A stretch of 7,886 nucleotides of DNA from positions 1 through 7,886 of the forward strand of contig CABQCN010000048.1 in NCBI GenBank assembly GCA_902462635.1, written 5' to 3'. The notes beneath the pieces were generated by a model that was not told where the DNA came from, did not search any database, and was given only the letters and a program-made list of their open reading frames with translations. The DNA is from an uncultured Oscillospiraceae bacterium (GTDB taxonomy: Bacteria; Bacillota; Clostridia; UBA1212; UBA1255). The translations under genes were made by a program, and so were the position numbers. Of the stretch, positions 1 to 7,700 are shown piece by piece (position 1 is the first letter of the stretch; the number at the start of each line of letters is the position of its first letter).

Positions 1-1
1 C

Positions 2-457
2 GCGCTGGATACGAACGGGACGATCCTTGTGACCGGCGGATTCCTGGTCGCCGCGGGCAGCAGCGGCATGGCGGAAACGCCGGAAGGAACTTCCACACAG
101 AACGTGATTGTGACGACGTTTCCACAGCAGCAGCAGGCGGGATCCATCGTCCGCATCGTGGACGCGGCCGGGAACGATCTGCTGACATTCTCTCCTTCGA
201 AAACGTACAGCTCGGTCCTATTCAGTTCTCCGGATCTCAAAAACGGAACGGAATATACGGTTTATACGGGCGGCTCCTATTCTGACGGCATTGTGCGCGA
301 TGGATTGATGGCAGGCGGATCTTATGCGGGCGGCACGTCTTTCGGCTCCGTAACCGTTTCAGCGATCCTTTCTTATATTGGTACCGCGGGCAGCGGCATA
401 GGCGGCGGAGGCGGCTTTGGCGGGGGCGGCAACAGGGGAGGGCGCCCGGGAAGATAA
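2..457 (+). CDS. Carbohydrate-binding (Cthe_2159-like) surface protein, C-terminal part
   Basis: This is the 3' end of a gene that begins left of the window; the open frame runs in from base 2, so the GTG at 29 is an internal codon. The visible 151 residues start with a beta-helix-like strand repeat (TNGTILVTGG, then FLVAAGSSGMAE). A small beta domain follows (around GSIVRIVDAAGNDLLTF to NGTEYTVYTGG), and the protein ends in a Gly/Arg-rich tail (GGGGGFGGGGNRGGRPGR). From family knowledge, this arrangement matches the end of Cthe_2159-type (DUF4353) carbohydrate-binding proteins, extracellular right-handed beta-helices reported to bind cellulose and pectate-like polymers. No catalytic residues can be judged from this part. 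The flexible glycine-rich tail is common in the family; its role is unknown. A terminator follows at once, so this is the last gene of its transcript. The family call rests on recalled sequence pattern, not on a search. Confidence 0.82.
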   Translation, partial: ALDTNGTILVTGGFLVAAGSSGMAETPEGTSTQNVIVTTFPQQQQAGSIVRIVDAAGNDLLTFSPSKTYSSVLFSSPDLKNGTEYTVYTGGSYSDGIVRDGLMAGGSYAGGTSFGSVTVSAILSYIGTAGSGIGGGGGFGGGGNRGGRPGR

Positions 458-486
458 TTTTTAAAATATTATGACAGGACCTCCGG

Positions 487-532
487 AGCCGGGCGGCGTT
501 TCGTGTATCTACGCGACTTTGCCCGGCTTTTT
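487..532 (+). terminator. Rho-independent terminator after the carbohydrate-binding protein
   Basis: The 8-bp arms AGCCGGGC (487-494) and GCCCGGCT (521-528) pair perfectly and are followed by a T run (528-532). The loop holds a second small stem, GCGT (496-499) with ACGC (511-514). It lies 29 bases after the upstream stop codon, as expected for termination of that transcript. Confidence 0.8.
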
Positions 533-590
533 CGGGTTCCTAGGATGGGACCGCGCAGGACCCCTTTGCGGTATGGATGCTTCGCACCGA

Positions 591-611
591 ACACAAAAAT
601 GAAGTTTGTGT
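591..611. repeat. 21-bp inverted repeat upstream of the M23 promoter
   Basis: Perfect 7-bp arms ACACAAA (591-597) and TTTGTGT (605-611) are separated by 7 bases. The repeat ends 8 bp before the -35 box of the M23 promoter, a usual place for an activator or repressor site. No T run follows it, so it is not a terminator. The regulatory role is inference from position and symmetry only. Confidence 0.45.
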
Positions 612-619
612 GAATATGA

Positions 620-648
620 TTTACAAATAAAATCCAAAGTGATATACT
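620..648 (+). promoter_or_regulatory. Sigma-A promoter of the M23 peptidase gene
   Basis: The -35 box TTTACA (620-625) is separated by 17 bp from the -10 box TATACT (643-648). The bases TGA just before the -10 box form an extended -10 element. Transcription should start near 655, giving a leader of about 50 bases that carries the purine-rich ribosome binding site before the ATG at 705. Confidence 0.75.
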
Positions 649-662
649 AAAACCTAGTTTTA
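648..662. repeat. 15-bp palindrome at the M23 transcription start
   Basis: The sequence TAAAACCTAGTTTTA has perfect 6-bp arms (TAAAAC and GTTTTA) around 3 bases. It overlaps the last base of the -10 box and the predicted start point, a classic place for a repressor to block transcription. Both the operator role and the regulator are unknown. Confidence 0.4.
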
Positions 663-704
663 ATATCGAAGAGAGAAGGATAAGAAGGGAAGGAACGCTG
701 AAGC

Positions 705-1748
705 ATGTATTACATAAAAAGAGGCAAGCAGTCGAAAGCTTTCTTGAAATGTCTGCAAAAAGCGGCTCTTAAGGGGAGACTACCAAAAAAATATTTATTC
801 AGATGTTTTAAGATAAAAACCGGAGCTGCTTTCCGTCTTATAAAGGACGAGCTGTGCGACGCATTTTACATCGTGAGAACGATTTCGGCCAGCGCGATGG
901 TACTTGTTTTTGTGGGATTGGCAACAACGGCGCTTGGATTAAATTTGTGCGTAATGAAGGTAAAGGTGGCCGGACTGCAAACGGAGAAGACGCAGCTGGT
1001 TCAGGAACTTACGCAGACGAAAACGGAACTCGAGAAGGATATCGAAGCGCTTACAAATTCTCTGGAGTCTAACCAGGAAGAATCCCAGTCAAAAGACAAG
1101 ATCATAGAAGAACAGAAAAATGCTCTGGCAAACAGTGAAACGGAGAAAGAAGAAATTATCAAGAATTTTACGGAACAGATCGACAATCTCGATCTGATCG
1201 GAAGCGCGACCTCGCGTTCTTCCGCCGAGCTGAGCAGCGCCGATAACAGCTTTTCGCAAATCGAATTGCTGATCCGCGATACGCTCGGCTATACGGAAAC
1301 CGCAAATACCCTGATAGAACGGCTGGATGTGAAAAGAGAAGCGCTGCAGGATGCGGCGGACAGGTATCCGGATTATTTTCCGACGATCGGAGAGTTGGGT
1401 TCGCCTTTCGGGTATCGGCGCGATCCGATTACGGGGGAAACGCGGTATCATTCCGGACAGGATATCGGTTCCGGGACCGGCACCCCGATTTGGGCCGCAG
1501 GAAAAGGAACCGTGAGCTATGTGGGGTATGAGGACGGATACGGTTACCATATCTGTATCGATCACGGAAACGGGTTATGCACAAAATATGCGCATCTGTC
1601 TGAAATGCTCGTCTCCGTCGGCGATGAAATCAAGAAAGGCGATTTGGTCGCGTATATGGGCGGTACGGGGCGTGCGACCGGGCCGCATCTGCATTTCGAA
1701 GTCATCAAAGACGGCGAACGTGTGGACCCCGCCGGTTATATCGGATAA
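705..1748 (+). CDS. Membrane-anchored coiled-coil M23 metallopeptidase (LytM-like)
   Basis: This 347-residue protein is probably a zinc endopeptidase that cuts peptide cross-links of peptidoglycan at the outer face of the membrane. The N-terminus is strongly basic (residues 1-50) and cytoplasmic. One membrane segment lies at about 59-82 (core SAMVLVFVGLATTALGLN). A long Glu/Lys/Gln-rich coiled coil spans about 84-162, a linker about 163-225, and the M23 domain about 228-347. All LytM zinc and catalytic positions are present: H249 and D253 in HSGQD, H297 in KYAHLS, and H328/H330 in GPHLHFE. It therefore looks active rather than a degenerate scaffold like some sporulation or division homologues. 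The start at 705 follows a purine-rich stretch (GGGAAGGA) at good distance. The gene is monocistronic, between its own promoter and a strong terminator. Its exact role (division, elongation or sporulation) cannot be told from sequence alone. Confidence 0.93.
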   Translation: MYYIKRGKQSKAFLKCLQKAALKGRLPKKYLFRCFKIKTGAAFRLIKDELCDAFYIVRTISASAMVLVFVGLATTALGLNLCVMKVKVAGLQTEKTQLVQELTQTKTELEKDIEALTNSLESNQEESQSKDKIIEEQKNALANSETEKEEIIKNFTEQIDNLDLIGSATSRSSAELSSADNSFSQIELLIRDTLGYTETANTLIERLDVKREALQDAADRYPDYFPTIGELGSPFGYRRDPITGETRYHSGQDIGSGTGTPIWAAGKGTVSYVGYEDGYGYHICIDHGNGLCTKYAHLSEMLVSVGDEIKKGDLVAYMGGTGRATGPHLHFEVIKDGERVDPAGYIG

Positions 1749-1752
1749 TATT

Positions 1753-1932
1753 TTACAGGAAAAAAAACAGTACCAGGACCAATATGATTTCGACAGCCGC
1801 GAACGACGTAACCCGCGCGGCTGTTTTTTTTGCCTGCATCGCGGTATACCGCCGAAATTTTTGATACGCTTCCCGATTCAATTTTCTGCGCGCTCTGACG
1901 GCTCTTCTGTAAGTGACGTTGGAAAGAACCAT
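1753..1932 (-). CDS. Small basic protein with C-terminal hydrophobic tail (59 aa, unrecognised)
   Basis: Read on the minus strand from the ATG at 1932 to the TAA at 1753, this ORF encodes 59 residues beginning [20 protein letters not shown]. Residues 1-40 hold 13 Arg/Lys against one Glu. Residues 41-59 are hydrophobic ([13 protein letters not shown] at the end) and could be a tail anchor in the membrane. The main support is the Shine-Dalgarno sequence AAAGGAGGG (1940-1948), with AGGAGG 8 bases before the ATG, the second-best site in the window. A possible promoter lies upstream on the same strand. Against it, the ORF runs through the M23 terminator and its final Phe codons come from an A tract, so part of its sequence may be accidental. 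I do not recognise a family. Real but unnamed is slightly less likely than not. Confidence 0.45.
   Translation of the reverse strand: MVLSNVTYRRAVRARRKLNREAYQKFRRYTAMQAKKTAARVTSFAAVEIILVLVLFFFL
1793..1831 (+). terminator. Strong rho-independent terminator after the M23 gene
   Basis: Perfect 9-bp arms ACAGCCGCG (1793-1801) and CGCGGCTGT (1816-1824) enclose a 14-base loop and are followed by eight T residues (1824-1831). It lies 44 bases past the M23 stop codon. On the minus strand the hairpin has no T run directly after it, so it should act in one direction and let a leftward transcript through. Confidence 0.9.
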
Positions 1933-1939
1933 CCGGCAT

Positions 1940-1948
1940 CCCTCCTTT
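1940..1948 (-). promoter_or_regulatory. Shine-Dalgarno site of the 59-aa ORF
   Basis: On the minus strand the sequence reads AAAGGAGGG, nearly complementary to the 16S rRNA 3' end. AGGAGG ends 8 bases before the ATG at 1932. A second ATG at 1939 in another frame (67 codons) lies directly against this site with no spacing, so the 1932 start is preferred. Confidence 0.55.
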
Positions 1949-1960
1949 AAAATAATCTAT

Positions 1961-1977
1961 ACATATTATTTATATGT
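1961..1977. repeat. AT-rich inverted repeat between glpK and the small ORF
   Basis: ACATAT (1961-1966) and ATATGT (1972-1977) are perfect 6-bp arms around 5 bases. The repeat sits in the divergent intergenic region, within the predicted leader of the small ORF and about 70 bp upstream of the glpK -10 box. It could be an operator or a weak RNA hairpin. Such AT-only repeats also arise by chance. Confidence 0.25.
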
Positions 1978-2020
1978 GCGAAGCAGCCGCGCGATGCCAC
2001 CCGCAGTGAATATAAATTTT

Positions 2021-2049
2021 ATTATGAAATATTCTGCGGTCATGGTAAA
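2021..2049 (-). promoter_or_regulatory. Possible promoter of the 59-aa ORF
   Basis: On the minus strand TTTACC (2044-2049) is followed after exactly 17 bp by CATAAT (2021-2026), four and five matches to the -35 and -10 consensus. Transcription would start near 2014 and give a leader of about 80 bases. Its -35 box overlaps the proposed glpK -10 box, so the two promoters could not be used at the same moment. Confidence 0.4.
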
Positions 2050-2051
2050 AT
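2043..2051 (+). promoter_or_regulatory. Possible extended -10 promoter of glpK
   Basis: TGG directly precedes TAAAAT (2046-2051), an extended -10 element. The -35 region around 2022-2028 (TTATGAA) is poor. The start near 2058 would leave a very short leader that still contains the ribosome binding site AGAAGGTG (2062 onwards). An earlier promoter in the AT-rich 1948-2020 stretch is also possible. Confidence 0.35.
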
Positions 2052-2074
2052 ACGGAAAAAAGAAGGTGAATCCG

Positions 2075-3562
2075 ATGAAAAAATATATTCTGGCACTCGA
2101 TCAGGGGACAACGAGTTCGCGGGCGGTATTATTCGATAAAGAACAAAAAATCGTGGAGATTGCGCAGAAAGAACTCGCACAGAAGTATCCGCAGCCCGGT
2201 TGGGTGGAGGAAGATCCCATGGAGATTTATGCGAACCAATACGGCGTAATGATGGAAGTGATTGCGAAAAGCGGCGCCAAACCGGAAGAAATCGTCGCAA
2301 TCGGAATCAGCAACCAGCGGGAAACAACGATCCTCTGGGACAAAGAAACAGGGGCGCCTGTCTATCCGGCGATCGTGTGGCAGTGCAGGCGCACTGCGGA
2401 TCTATGCAGCCGGTTGAAAGAAAACGGTTTGGAGCCGTATATCCGTGAAAATACGGGACTGCGGATCGATGCCTATTTCAGCGCAACCAAAGTCCGCTGG
2501 ATCCTGGATCACGTTGCAGGCGCGCGGGAACTGGCAAAAGAAGGACGGCTGTTGTTCGGTACGGTCGATACCTGGCTGATCTGGCGTCTGACGCAGGGCG
2601 TCGTCCATGCGACGGATGTTACAAACGCGTCCCGGACGATGTTGTATAATATCCGGACCGGTACCTGGGACGAAACGCTGCTGCGCGCGCTGGAGATTCC
2701 GGCAAACATTTTACCGGAAGTGAAAAGCTCCGGCGATTTCTACGGCAGCGCCAATATTGCCGGCGTGCCGATCCCGGTCTGCGGCGTAGCGGGGGATCAG
2801 CAAGCGGCGCTGTTCGGTCAGGCGTGCTTTGAAATGGGCGAGACAAAGAATACGTACGGCACGGGCTGCTTTTTGCTGATGAATACCGGCGGGAAATTAT
2901 GCGCCAGCCGTCACGGGCTGATTACGACGGTGTCCGCCTCCTTGTGCGGGGAACCGCGCCTGTATGCGCTGGAAGGCAGCGTGTTTGTCGGCGGGGCGGT
3001 CGTACAATGGCTGCGGGATGGCCTCGGCCTGATTCGTGAGGCGGCGGACAGCGAATATTTTGCCCGTAAAGTATGCGATAACGGCGGCGTTTACGTCGTG
3101 CCGGCGCTGACGGGTCTCGGCGCGCCGTATTGGGATATGTATGCGCGCGGCACCATCGTTGGCCTTACGCGCGGCAGCAACGCCAATCACGTCATCCGGG
3201 CGGCGCTCGAGAGCATTGCCTTTCAGACGGAAGATTTACTCGAAGCGATGCGGACGGATGTCGGCGCCGTGATTCCGTCGCTCAAGGTGGATGGCGGCGC
3301 TAGTAAAAATAACTTTCTCATGCAGTTCCAGGCGGATCTGTCCGACGTCACGGTGGAACGCTGTGAAACGGCCGAAACGACTGCGCTCGGCGCCGCTTTT
3401 CTGGCAGGGCTTGCAAGCGGATTCTGGCAGAACCGTGCGGAACTCAAGAAGCTCCGGCGCGTCAGAGAACGCTTTTCTCCCGCTATGGAACCGGACGCCA
3501 GAAAAGAGCGAAAACGTCTCTGGAAGAAGGCGGTTGCCTGCGCAAGGGGATGGGCGGAATAA
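2075..3562 (+). CDS. glpK: Glycerol kinase
   Basis: This FGGY-family kinase phosphorylates glycerol with ATP to sn-glycerol 3-phosphate in the cytoplasm, feeding glycerol breakdown or lipid synthesis. The 495 residues match the usual length of about 495-505. Motifs in order: DQGTTSSRA (9-17, phosphate-binding), SNQRETT (79-85, glycerol-binding Arg82/Glu83), [11 protein letters not shown] (99-109), AYFSATK (133-139), [13 protein letters not shown] (237-249, catalytic base Asp241), [15 protein letters not shown] (258-272), TGLGAPYWD (346-354) and [16 protein letters not shown] (404-419, ATP site). The ATG at 2075 is chosen because AGAAGGTG ends 6 bases before it and [15 protein letters not shown] matches the family start. 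An in-frame opening back to 1913 has no such support. The loop at about 222-234 is short: it lacks both the E. coli fructose-bisphosphate motif (GGxxGTR) and the Gram-positive HPr-phosphorylated His loop (YHFFG). No glpF, glpD or glpO is adjacent. Confidence 0.97.
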   Translation: MKKYILALDQGTTSSRAVLFDKEQKIVEIAQKELAQKYPQPGWVEEDPMEIYANQYGVMMEVIAKSGAKPEEIVAIGISNQRETTILWDKETGAPVYPAIVWQCRRTADLCSRLKENGLEPYIRENTGLRIDAYFSATKVRWILDHVAGARELAKEGRLLFGTVDTWLIWRLTQGVVHATDVTNASRTMLYNIRTGTWDETLLRALEIPANILPEVKSSGDFYGSANIAGVPIPVCGVAGDQQAALFGQACFEMGETKNTYGTGCFLLMNTGGKLCASRHGLITTVSASLCGEPRLYALEGSVFVGGAVVQWLRDGLGLIREAADSEYFARKVCDNGGVYVVPALTGLGAPYWDMYARGTIVGLTRGSNANHVIRAALESIAFQTEDLLEAMRTDVGAVIPSLKVDGGASKNNFLMQFQADLSDVTVERCETAETTALGAAFLAGLASGFWQNRAELKKLRRVRERFSPAMEPDARKERKRLWKKAVACARGWAE

Positions 3563-3569
3563 AACATAT

Positions 3570-4616
3570 TCAGAGGCTCATATATTCGCGGAGGCTGCGG
3601 ATGGGCGTGCCGTCGATGGCTTTTGCGGGATCCGCGCAGAGCATGGAATTCAAAACGGCTTCTTCCGTCGCTTCCGCCGTAGCGCGGAATACGGGATTCA
3701 GAAAATCGTCTTTTATTTTTCGCACCGTATGAAACGCCAGGCCGTCATCGCGGATAGCGTTCGCCGTTGAAAAACCCAGAAATACTTCGCCGCTGCCGTG
3801 GCTCGTGTAAGAACCGTCTCGTGCCAGACCGACGCCGATGCGTTTGAGCGCGCGCCGGAGCTGCCGCGAAGAAAGCGGCGCATCGGTGGCCAGAATCACG
3901 ATCACGGACCCTTTTTCGCTTTCATCCGTTTTGATTCCGCCTGCCGCGATCCGCTGTCCGATGGGATCGCCGTTGATTCGGAGATCGGCGAGCGCGCCGT
4001 AATTCGTCTGTACGAGGATTCCGATGGTAAAATTTTCTCCATCGATATTTACGATTCGGGACGCGGATCCGATTCCGCCTTTCAGGCCGTGGCACATCAT
4101 GCCGGTTCCGCCGCCGACGTCCCCTTCCCGGAACGCTTCGCAAGCGCTGCGAATCGCTTCAAAGACGTGTTCCCTGCCGACCGCGCGGTTGCGGATATTG
4201 CTGATTACGCCATCGTTGCACTCCAGCACGGGTATATTTACGGAACGAACGGCGATCCCATCCTTTTCGCAAACGCCAAGCACGTAATCCATCATGCCGT
4301 CCAGCACTTTTCCCACATTCAGCGTCGCCGTCAGCGCAACGGGCGCTTCCAGCGTTCCGAGTTCGTCGATCTGGATGAGCCCCGCGCTTTTGCCGAAGCC
4401 GTTCAGCACATAAGCGGCAGCCGGCAGTTTATTTGAAAACAAGTTGCCGGATGATGGCAGAATCACCGTCACGCCGGTATAATTTTCTTCGTCTTTTATC
4501 GTCGCGTGCCCGACGCGGACTCCGGAAACGTCTGTAATTTTATTCAGTCTGCCGTGCGGGAAATTCCCGATTTTAATATGATAATCTGCCGCGCGCCGCT
4601 GTATTTTTTCATCCAT
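3570..4616 (-). CDS. P1-family self-processing aminopeptidase (DmpA-like)
   Basis: This 348-residue enzyme belongs to peptidase family S58 (DmpA/BapA, N-terminal nucleophile fold). Members cut N-terminal residues from peptides or amides and some accept D- or beta-amino acids; the substrate here is unknown. The precursor should cleave itself between Gly236 and Ser237 (EKGSVIVILATDAPL), freeing Ser237 as nucleophile and giving alpha and beta chains of about 236 and 112 residues. Other family signatures: KITDVSGVRVGHAT (26-39), NDGVISN (134-140), VGGGTGMMCHGLKGGIG (167-183), VQTNYG (202-207, Asn205) and HGSGEVFLGFSTAN (273-286, Ser275 and Glu277). The start at 4616 is chosen from the family start and the upstream AAAGG (4627-4631) with a good promoter. 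The open frame extends a further 160 codons upstream but crosses that promoter. No signal peptide is visible, so it is cytoplasmic. It ends tail to tail with glpK, 7 bp apart. Confidence 0.93.
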   Translation of the reverse strand: MDEKIQRRAADYHIKIGNFPHGRLNKITDVSGVRVGHATIKDEENYTGVTVILPSSGNLFSNKLPAAAYVLNGFGKSAGLIQIDELGTLEAPVALTATLNVGKVLDGMMDYVLGVCEKDGIAVRSVNIPVLECNDGVISNIRNRAVGREHVFEAIRSACEAFREGDVGGGTGMMCHGLKGGIGSASRIVNIDGENFTIGILVQTNYGALADLRINGDPIGQRIAAGGIKTDESEKGSVIVILATDAPLSSRQLRRALKRIGVGLARDGSYTSHGSGEVFLGFSTANAIRDDGLAFHTVRKIKDDFLNPVFRATAEATEEAVLNSMLCADPAKAIDGTPIRSLREYMSL

Positions 4617-4643
4617 GAAATCGCCGCCTTTCTTATTTTCGTC

Positions 4644-4672
4644 ATTATATTTCATTTTTATTTTCTGTACAA
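4644..4672 (-). promoter_or_regulatory. Sigma-A promoter of the P1 peptidase gene
   Basis: On the minus strand TTGTAC (4667-4672) is followed after 17 bp by a perfect TATAAT (4644-4649). The start would be near 4637, leaving a short leader with the AAAGG ribosome binding site. It is back to back with the promoter of the lipoprotein gene; the two -35 boxes are only 5 bp apart. Confidence 0.75.
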
Positions 4673-4682
4673 GAGGCTTGTA
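4668..4682. repeat. Palindrome spanning both divergent -35 boxes
   Basis: TACAAGAGGCTTGTA has perfect 6-bp arms around 3 bases and lies exactly between, and over, the -35 boxes of the P1 peptidase and lipoprotein genes. One bound protein here would affect both promoters. Part of the symmetry follows from having two similar -35 boxes face to face, but the arms extend beyond what that alone needs. The regulator is unknown. Confidence 0.5.
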
Positions 4683-4706
4683 TTCTTCCGGGAAATCAGG
4701 TAAAAT
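4678..4706 (+). promoter_or_regulatory. Sigma-A promoter of the large lipoprotein gene
   Basis: TTGTAT (4678-4683) and TAAAAT (4701-4706) are 17 bp apart. The predicted start near 4713 falls on an in-frame ATG that would be leaderless. The next ATG, at 4761, has a ribosome binding site and is therefore the better start. Confidence 0.7.
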
Positions 4707-4760
4707 GCCAATATGTTCAAAAATACGCAAAAAAATATCTATAAGGGAGAACTGTATCAA

Positions 4761-7700
4761 ATGTTGGGAATGAGAAAACGAATTTGTATCATCTTTGGAA
4801 CGGTGGCGGTTTGCGCCGCAGTTTGCTTTACGGCTGCCTGTACGAGCAAAACGAACGGCGGGGCCGGGACGAAGGACGGTTCTTCCGGAAACGGCGGAAC
4901 GCCTGTAAATGATCCGAACGGCAGTCAGACATATGATACGGCGGAAGTATACAGGGACAGTACGCTCGGTGCCACGGTCGTCTTTGCAAACGAAGCCGCC
5001 AACGCTGTACAGGGATTTTACGAAGACGGAAACCGGAATCATTACATTCTGGAAAATCGTCATATCAAACTTTCCCAAGGACTTACCGGGTATCAAAACA
5101 AACGGGTCGCTTATGTGAAGGATGCGGAAACGGGAAATACATATCTGGAGAATACAATGGATCCCTATATTAAAACGAATGACGGTTCCGTTTATTATGC
5201 AGGCAATTCACAGGCAAACGGCAGGATGAACACGACGCGTCTCGGCTATTATTATTACGAAACGCACATCCGCGACCTTGGCTTCGGCCAGACGCTTTCC
5301 CACGAGGAAGAATATTTATATACGACGGATATCAGCGGTTTCAGCGGTTCTATATGGGGCGTAAACGACATGACCGATCCCGTATACGGCGGGGGGACCA
5401 TGTCGGTGCGTGTGACGGACGCGTACGACCCGTATGTATTCCGCTCCGGGCTGAACCTTTCCGAAGAGCGGTATAACGCCATAGAAGTGACGCTGAAAAC
5501 GGATGGTTCCTCGACTGGGGGAGAATTGTTTTTCTATACGGACCGGACCGGCGACTTCAATGCGAATCAGCGGGTTCCGTTTTCTATCAATAACGATGGA
5601 CAGTACCACACGTATCTGATCGACCTTACCGCGGCGGGGCAAACAGGCGGCACGCTGAAGGGGGTTCGTTTCGATATCGGAACGAGCGCGGGAGAAACGG
5701 TTACGTTCCGTTCCGTTAAAGCAGTAAAAACAAATATCGGTTCGGTCCCGTTTAAGCTCGATAAAACGTTCCACACGTATCCGGACAAACTCCATCAGGA
5801 ATATAGGATCATCGCCACCGCACCGGCGGAGGGTATTGCCGAATATGGACTGGAAGTGAAATTCCCTGCGGATGAAATTTCGTCGTTCGTGATCAAGCAC
5901 CAGTATGCGCTCAAGAGCGAATATGGGACGTTCTGGGGACGCGACGTGCAGTTTGTCGCATTCGATGTGAAGAATGCGGGAATCATCGGATTTATTATTC
6001 CCAATGATGGACTGACGGCGCAAATCTCGGTGACCTCGGAAGATGGGTATATCGTCTTCCGGCAGGCGGCGGCGCTGCCCGGCTATATTCCATCCGGCGG
6101 CGAAATCAAATTCGGGAACAGGCTTTACACGGATGCGGGACATTCTTATTCGGAAATAGAGAGACAGGCGGCGATCGAGCATTCGCCGCTGACGGATGTT
6201 ACGGTAGCCAACAATGCATCCTCCGGGTGCTATTTTGCCGGTTACGACAAGCTGCGCGGCGCGTATCACTTTATCCTGAACGGTTCGGATTTCAATAAAG
6301 CGTATTATGAGGAGCCGGATAAGCATTTTACGGCGGATATCCAAATAAACGGAGACAATCACGACAGAATCGCGTATATCTGGATGAACAGCACCGGAGG
6401 CGCTCTTGAAAGCGCGGCCGTTCTGGACGACCGGAACATGCAGGCGGCGATTCCCGTCGAGGTTTGCAAGAATTTCTGCGGCGAAATAGAAGAACCGTTT
6501 TATGATCCTATGGATACGCAATACGGAGACAGTTTTTATCCCCTCCGGATCGAGCCGCATAAATCCGTAAAGCATACGTCTCTCCATCTGTACCAGAATT
6601 GGGGAAAATTCCCGCTGAAACAGATTTCTTCCATACAATTCCATATTTCCTATTATCATTTATCGACCGGCGTTACGGAATCAAACTGCATCGCGCCGTA
6701 TTTTGTTTATGGCAAAGACGAGTGGACGCTTCCGGATTTCCGTGGCTGCAGCGGAGATATGTGGTCTTCGCAGCCGCAGTTCAACGCTGTCGGCAGGCTC
6801 CGCTTCGTTTCCTATCAAACGGATGCGGGCAGAATCAAAGCGGAATATACGGATACGAAAATCCGCTCTGCCGGTCCGGTTTACGCCGATATGGATTACA
6901 ATTATATTTCCGACTGCGGCTCGTACGAATATACGCTGCGGCATCTCGAATTTCCGCAAAACGACGAGAACAGGACGTATTATACCCTGGAACTCAACTT
7001 CCTGAAGGATCTGGAAATCAAGAATGTGAAAGAGAATTTTACGCTGTTCAGCATGGACGGGCGCGCGGCGGCATTCCGCAAACTGAGCTATCTGAACGCC
7101 GGAGGCACGGCGTCCTATAAAAATCTCGATTTGTCCCGTACGTTTGCGGAAACGCTCGTTCTCGGGAAAAATACGCCGTATTTCAGCTATTACGGACTTG
7201 GCAGCGACGGCGCTTCGATTATGAACTTTGCTTATATGGTCAAAAATTATGATATCACGATCGGCGGGCAGAAATGGGACGGCAATTTCGTCCTCCGGAA
7301 CACGTATGACGGGATGTTGAATTATGCTTATCTTTCTCTGAATGAAGGAGATATCGCGTTCCGGAAAGGCGATTCCATCAAAATCAATTTCATCCTGCTC
7401 CCGTGGGGCAATTATCGGGATACGGACGACGCCAATGTGCGTTACGTGCGGGAAGATTCCGTTCTTTCCCCGGTTGCCATCACCGCGCTGCAGGGAACGG
7501 TGGTCCCGGACGATTATCTGCCCACGATCCGTGCGACGTCGAACCAGGCGGCGTTCCGGGTGACGGGCGGACGGAACCGCAACGCGGTCCGGATCGACGG
7601 ATTTACAAAGTTCGGCACTCCCGTGATTTATGAAACGGTAAACGGCGTGGAAGTTCCTTATGATCCATCGAACTATGCGTATGACGGTTATTGCATCCAT

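Noticed and set aside
550..589. Small stems between the first terminator and the M23 promoter (ACCGC/GCGGT, CGGT/ACCG)
   Set aside because: They are 4-5 bp arms with long loops, mutually exclusive, and match no tRNA or riboswitch layout. Such stems occur by chance.
1089..1565. 158-codon minus-strand frame over the M23 gene
   Set aside because: It is opposite the conserved M23 domain and coiled coil, with no ribosome binding site or recognisable domain.
1736..1939. 67-codon minus-strand frame starting at 1939
   Set aside because: Its ATG abuts the Shine-Dalgarno with no spacing and it overlaps the M23 stop. The ATG at 1932 in another frame has ideal spacing.
1913..2074. 54-codon N-terminal extension of GlpK
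   Set aside because: It has no start signal and crosses the putative promoter. The family N-terminus begins at 2075.
3798..4436. 212-codon plus-strand frame over the P1 peptidase
   Set aside because: The opposite strand encodes all P1 family motifs in order, and this frame has no start signals.
4617..5096. 160-codon N-terminal extension of the P1 peptidase
   Set aside because: It overlaps the peptidase's own promoter, the divergent promoter and the lipoprotein signal-peptide region. The family start and ribosome binding site place the start at 4616.
5316..6659. 447-codon open frame antisense to the large lipoprotein
   Set aside because: It has no Shine-Dalgarno site, is Arg/Ile-rich with no domain sense, and lies wholly opposite a gene with a clear signal peptide and promoter. 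It is a codon-bias shadow.
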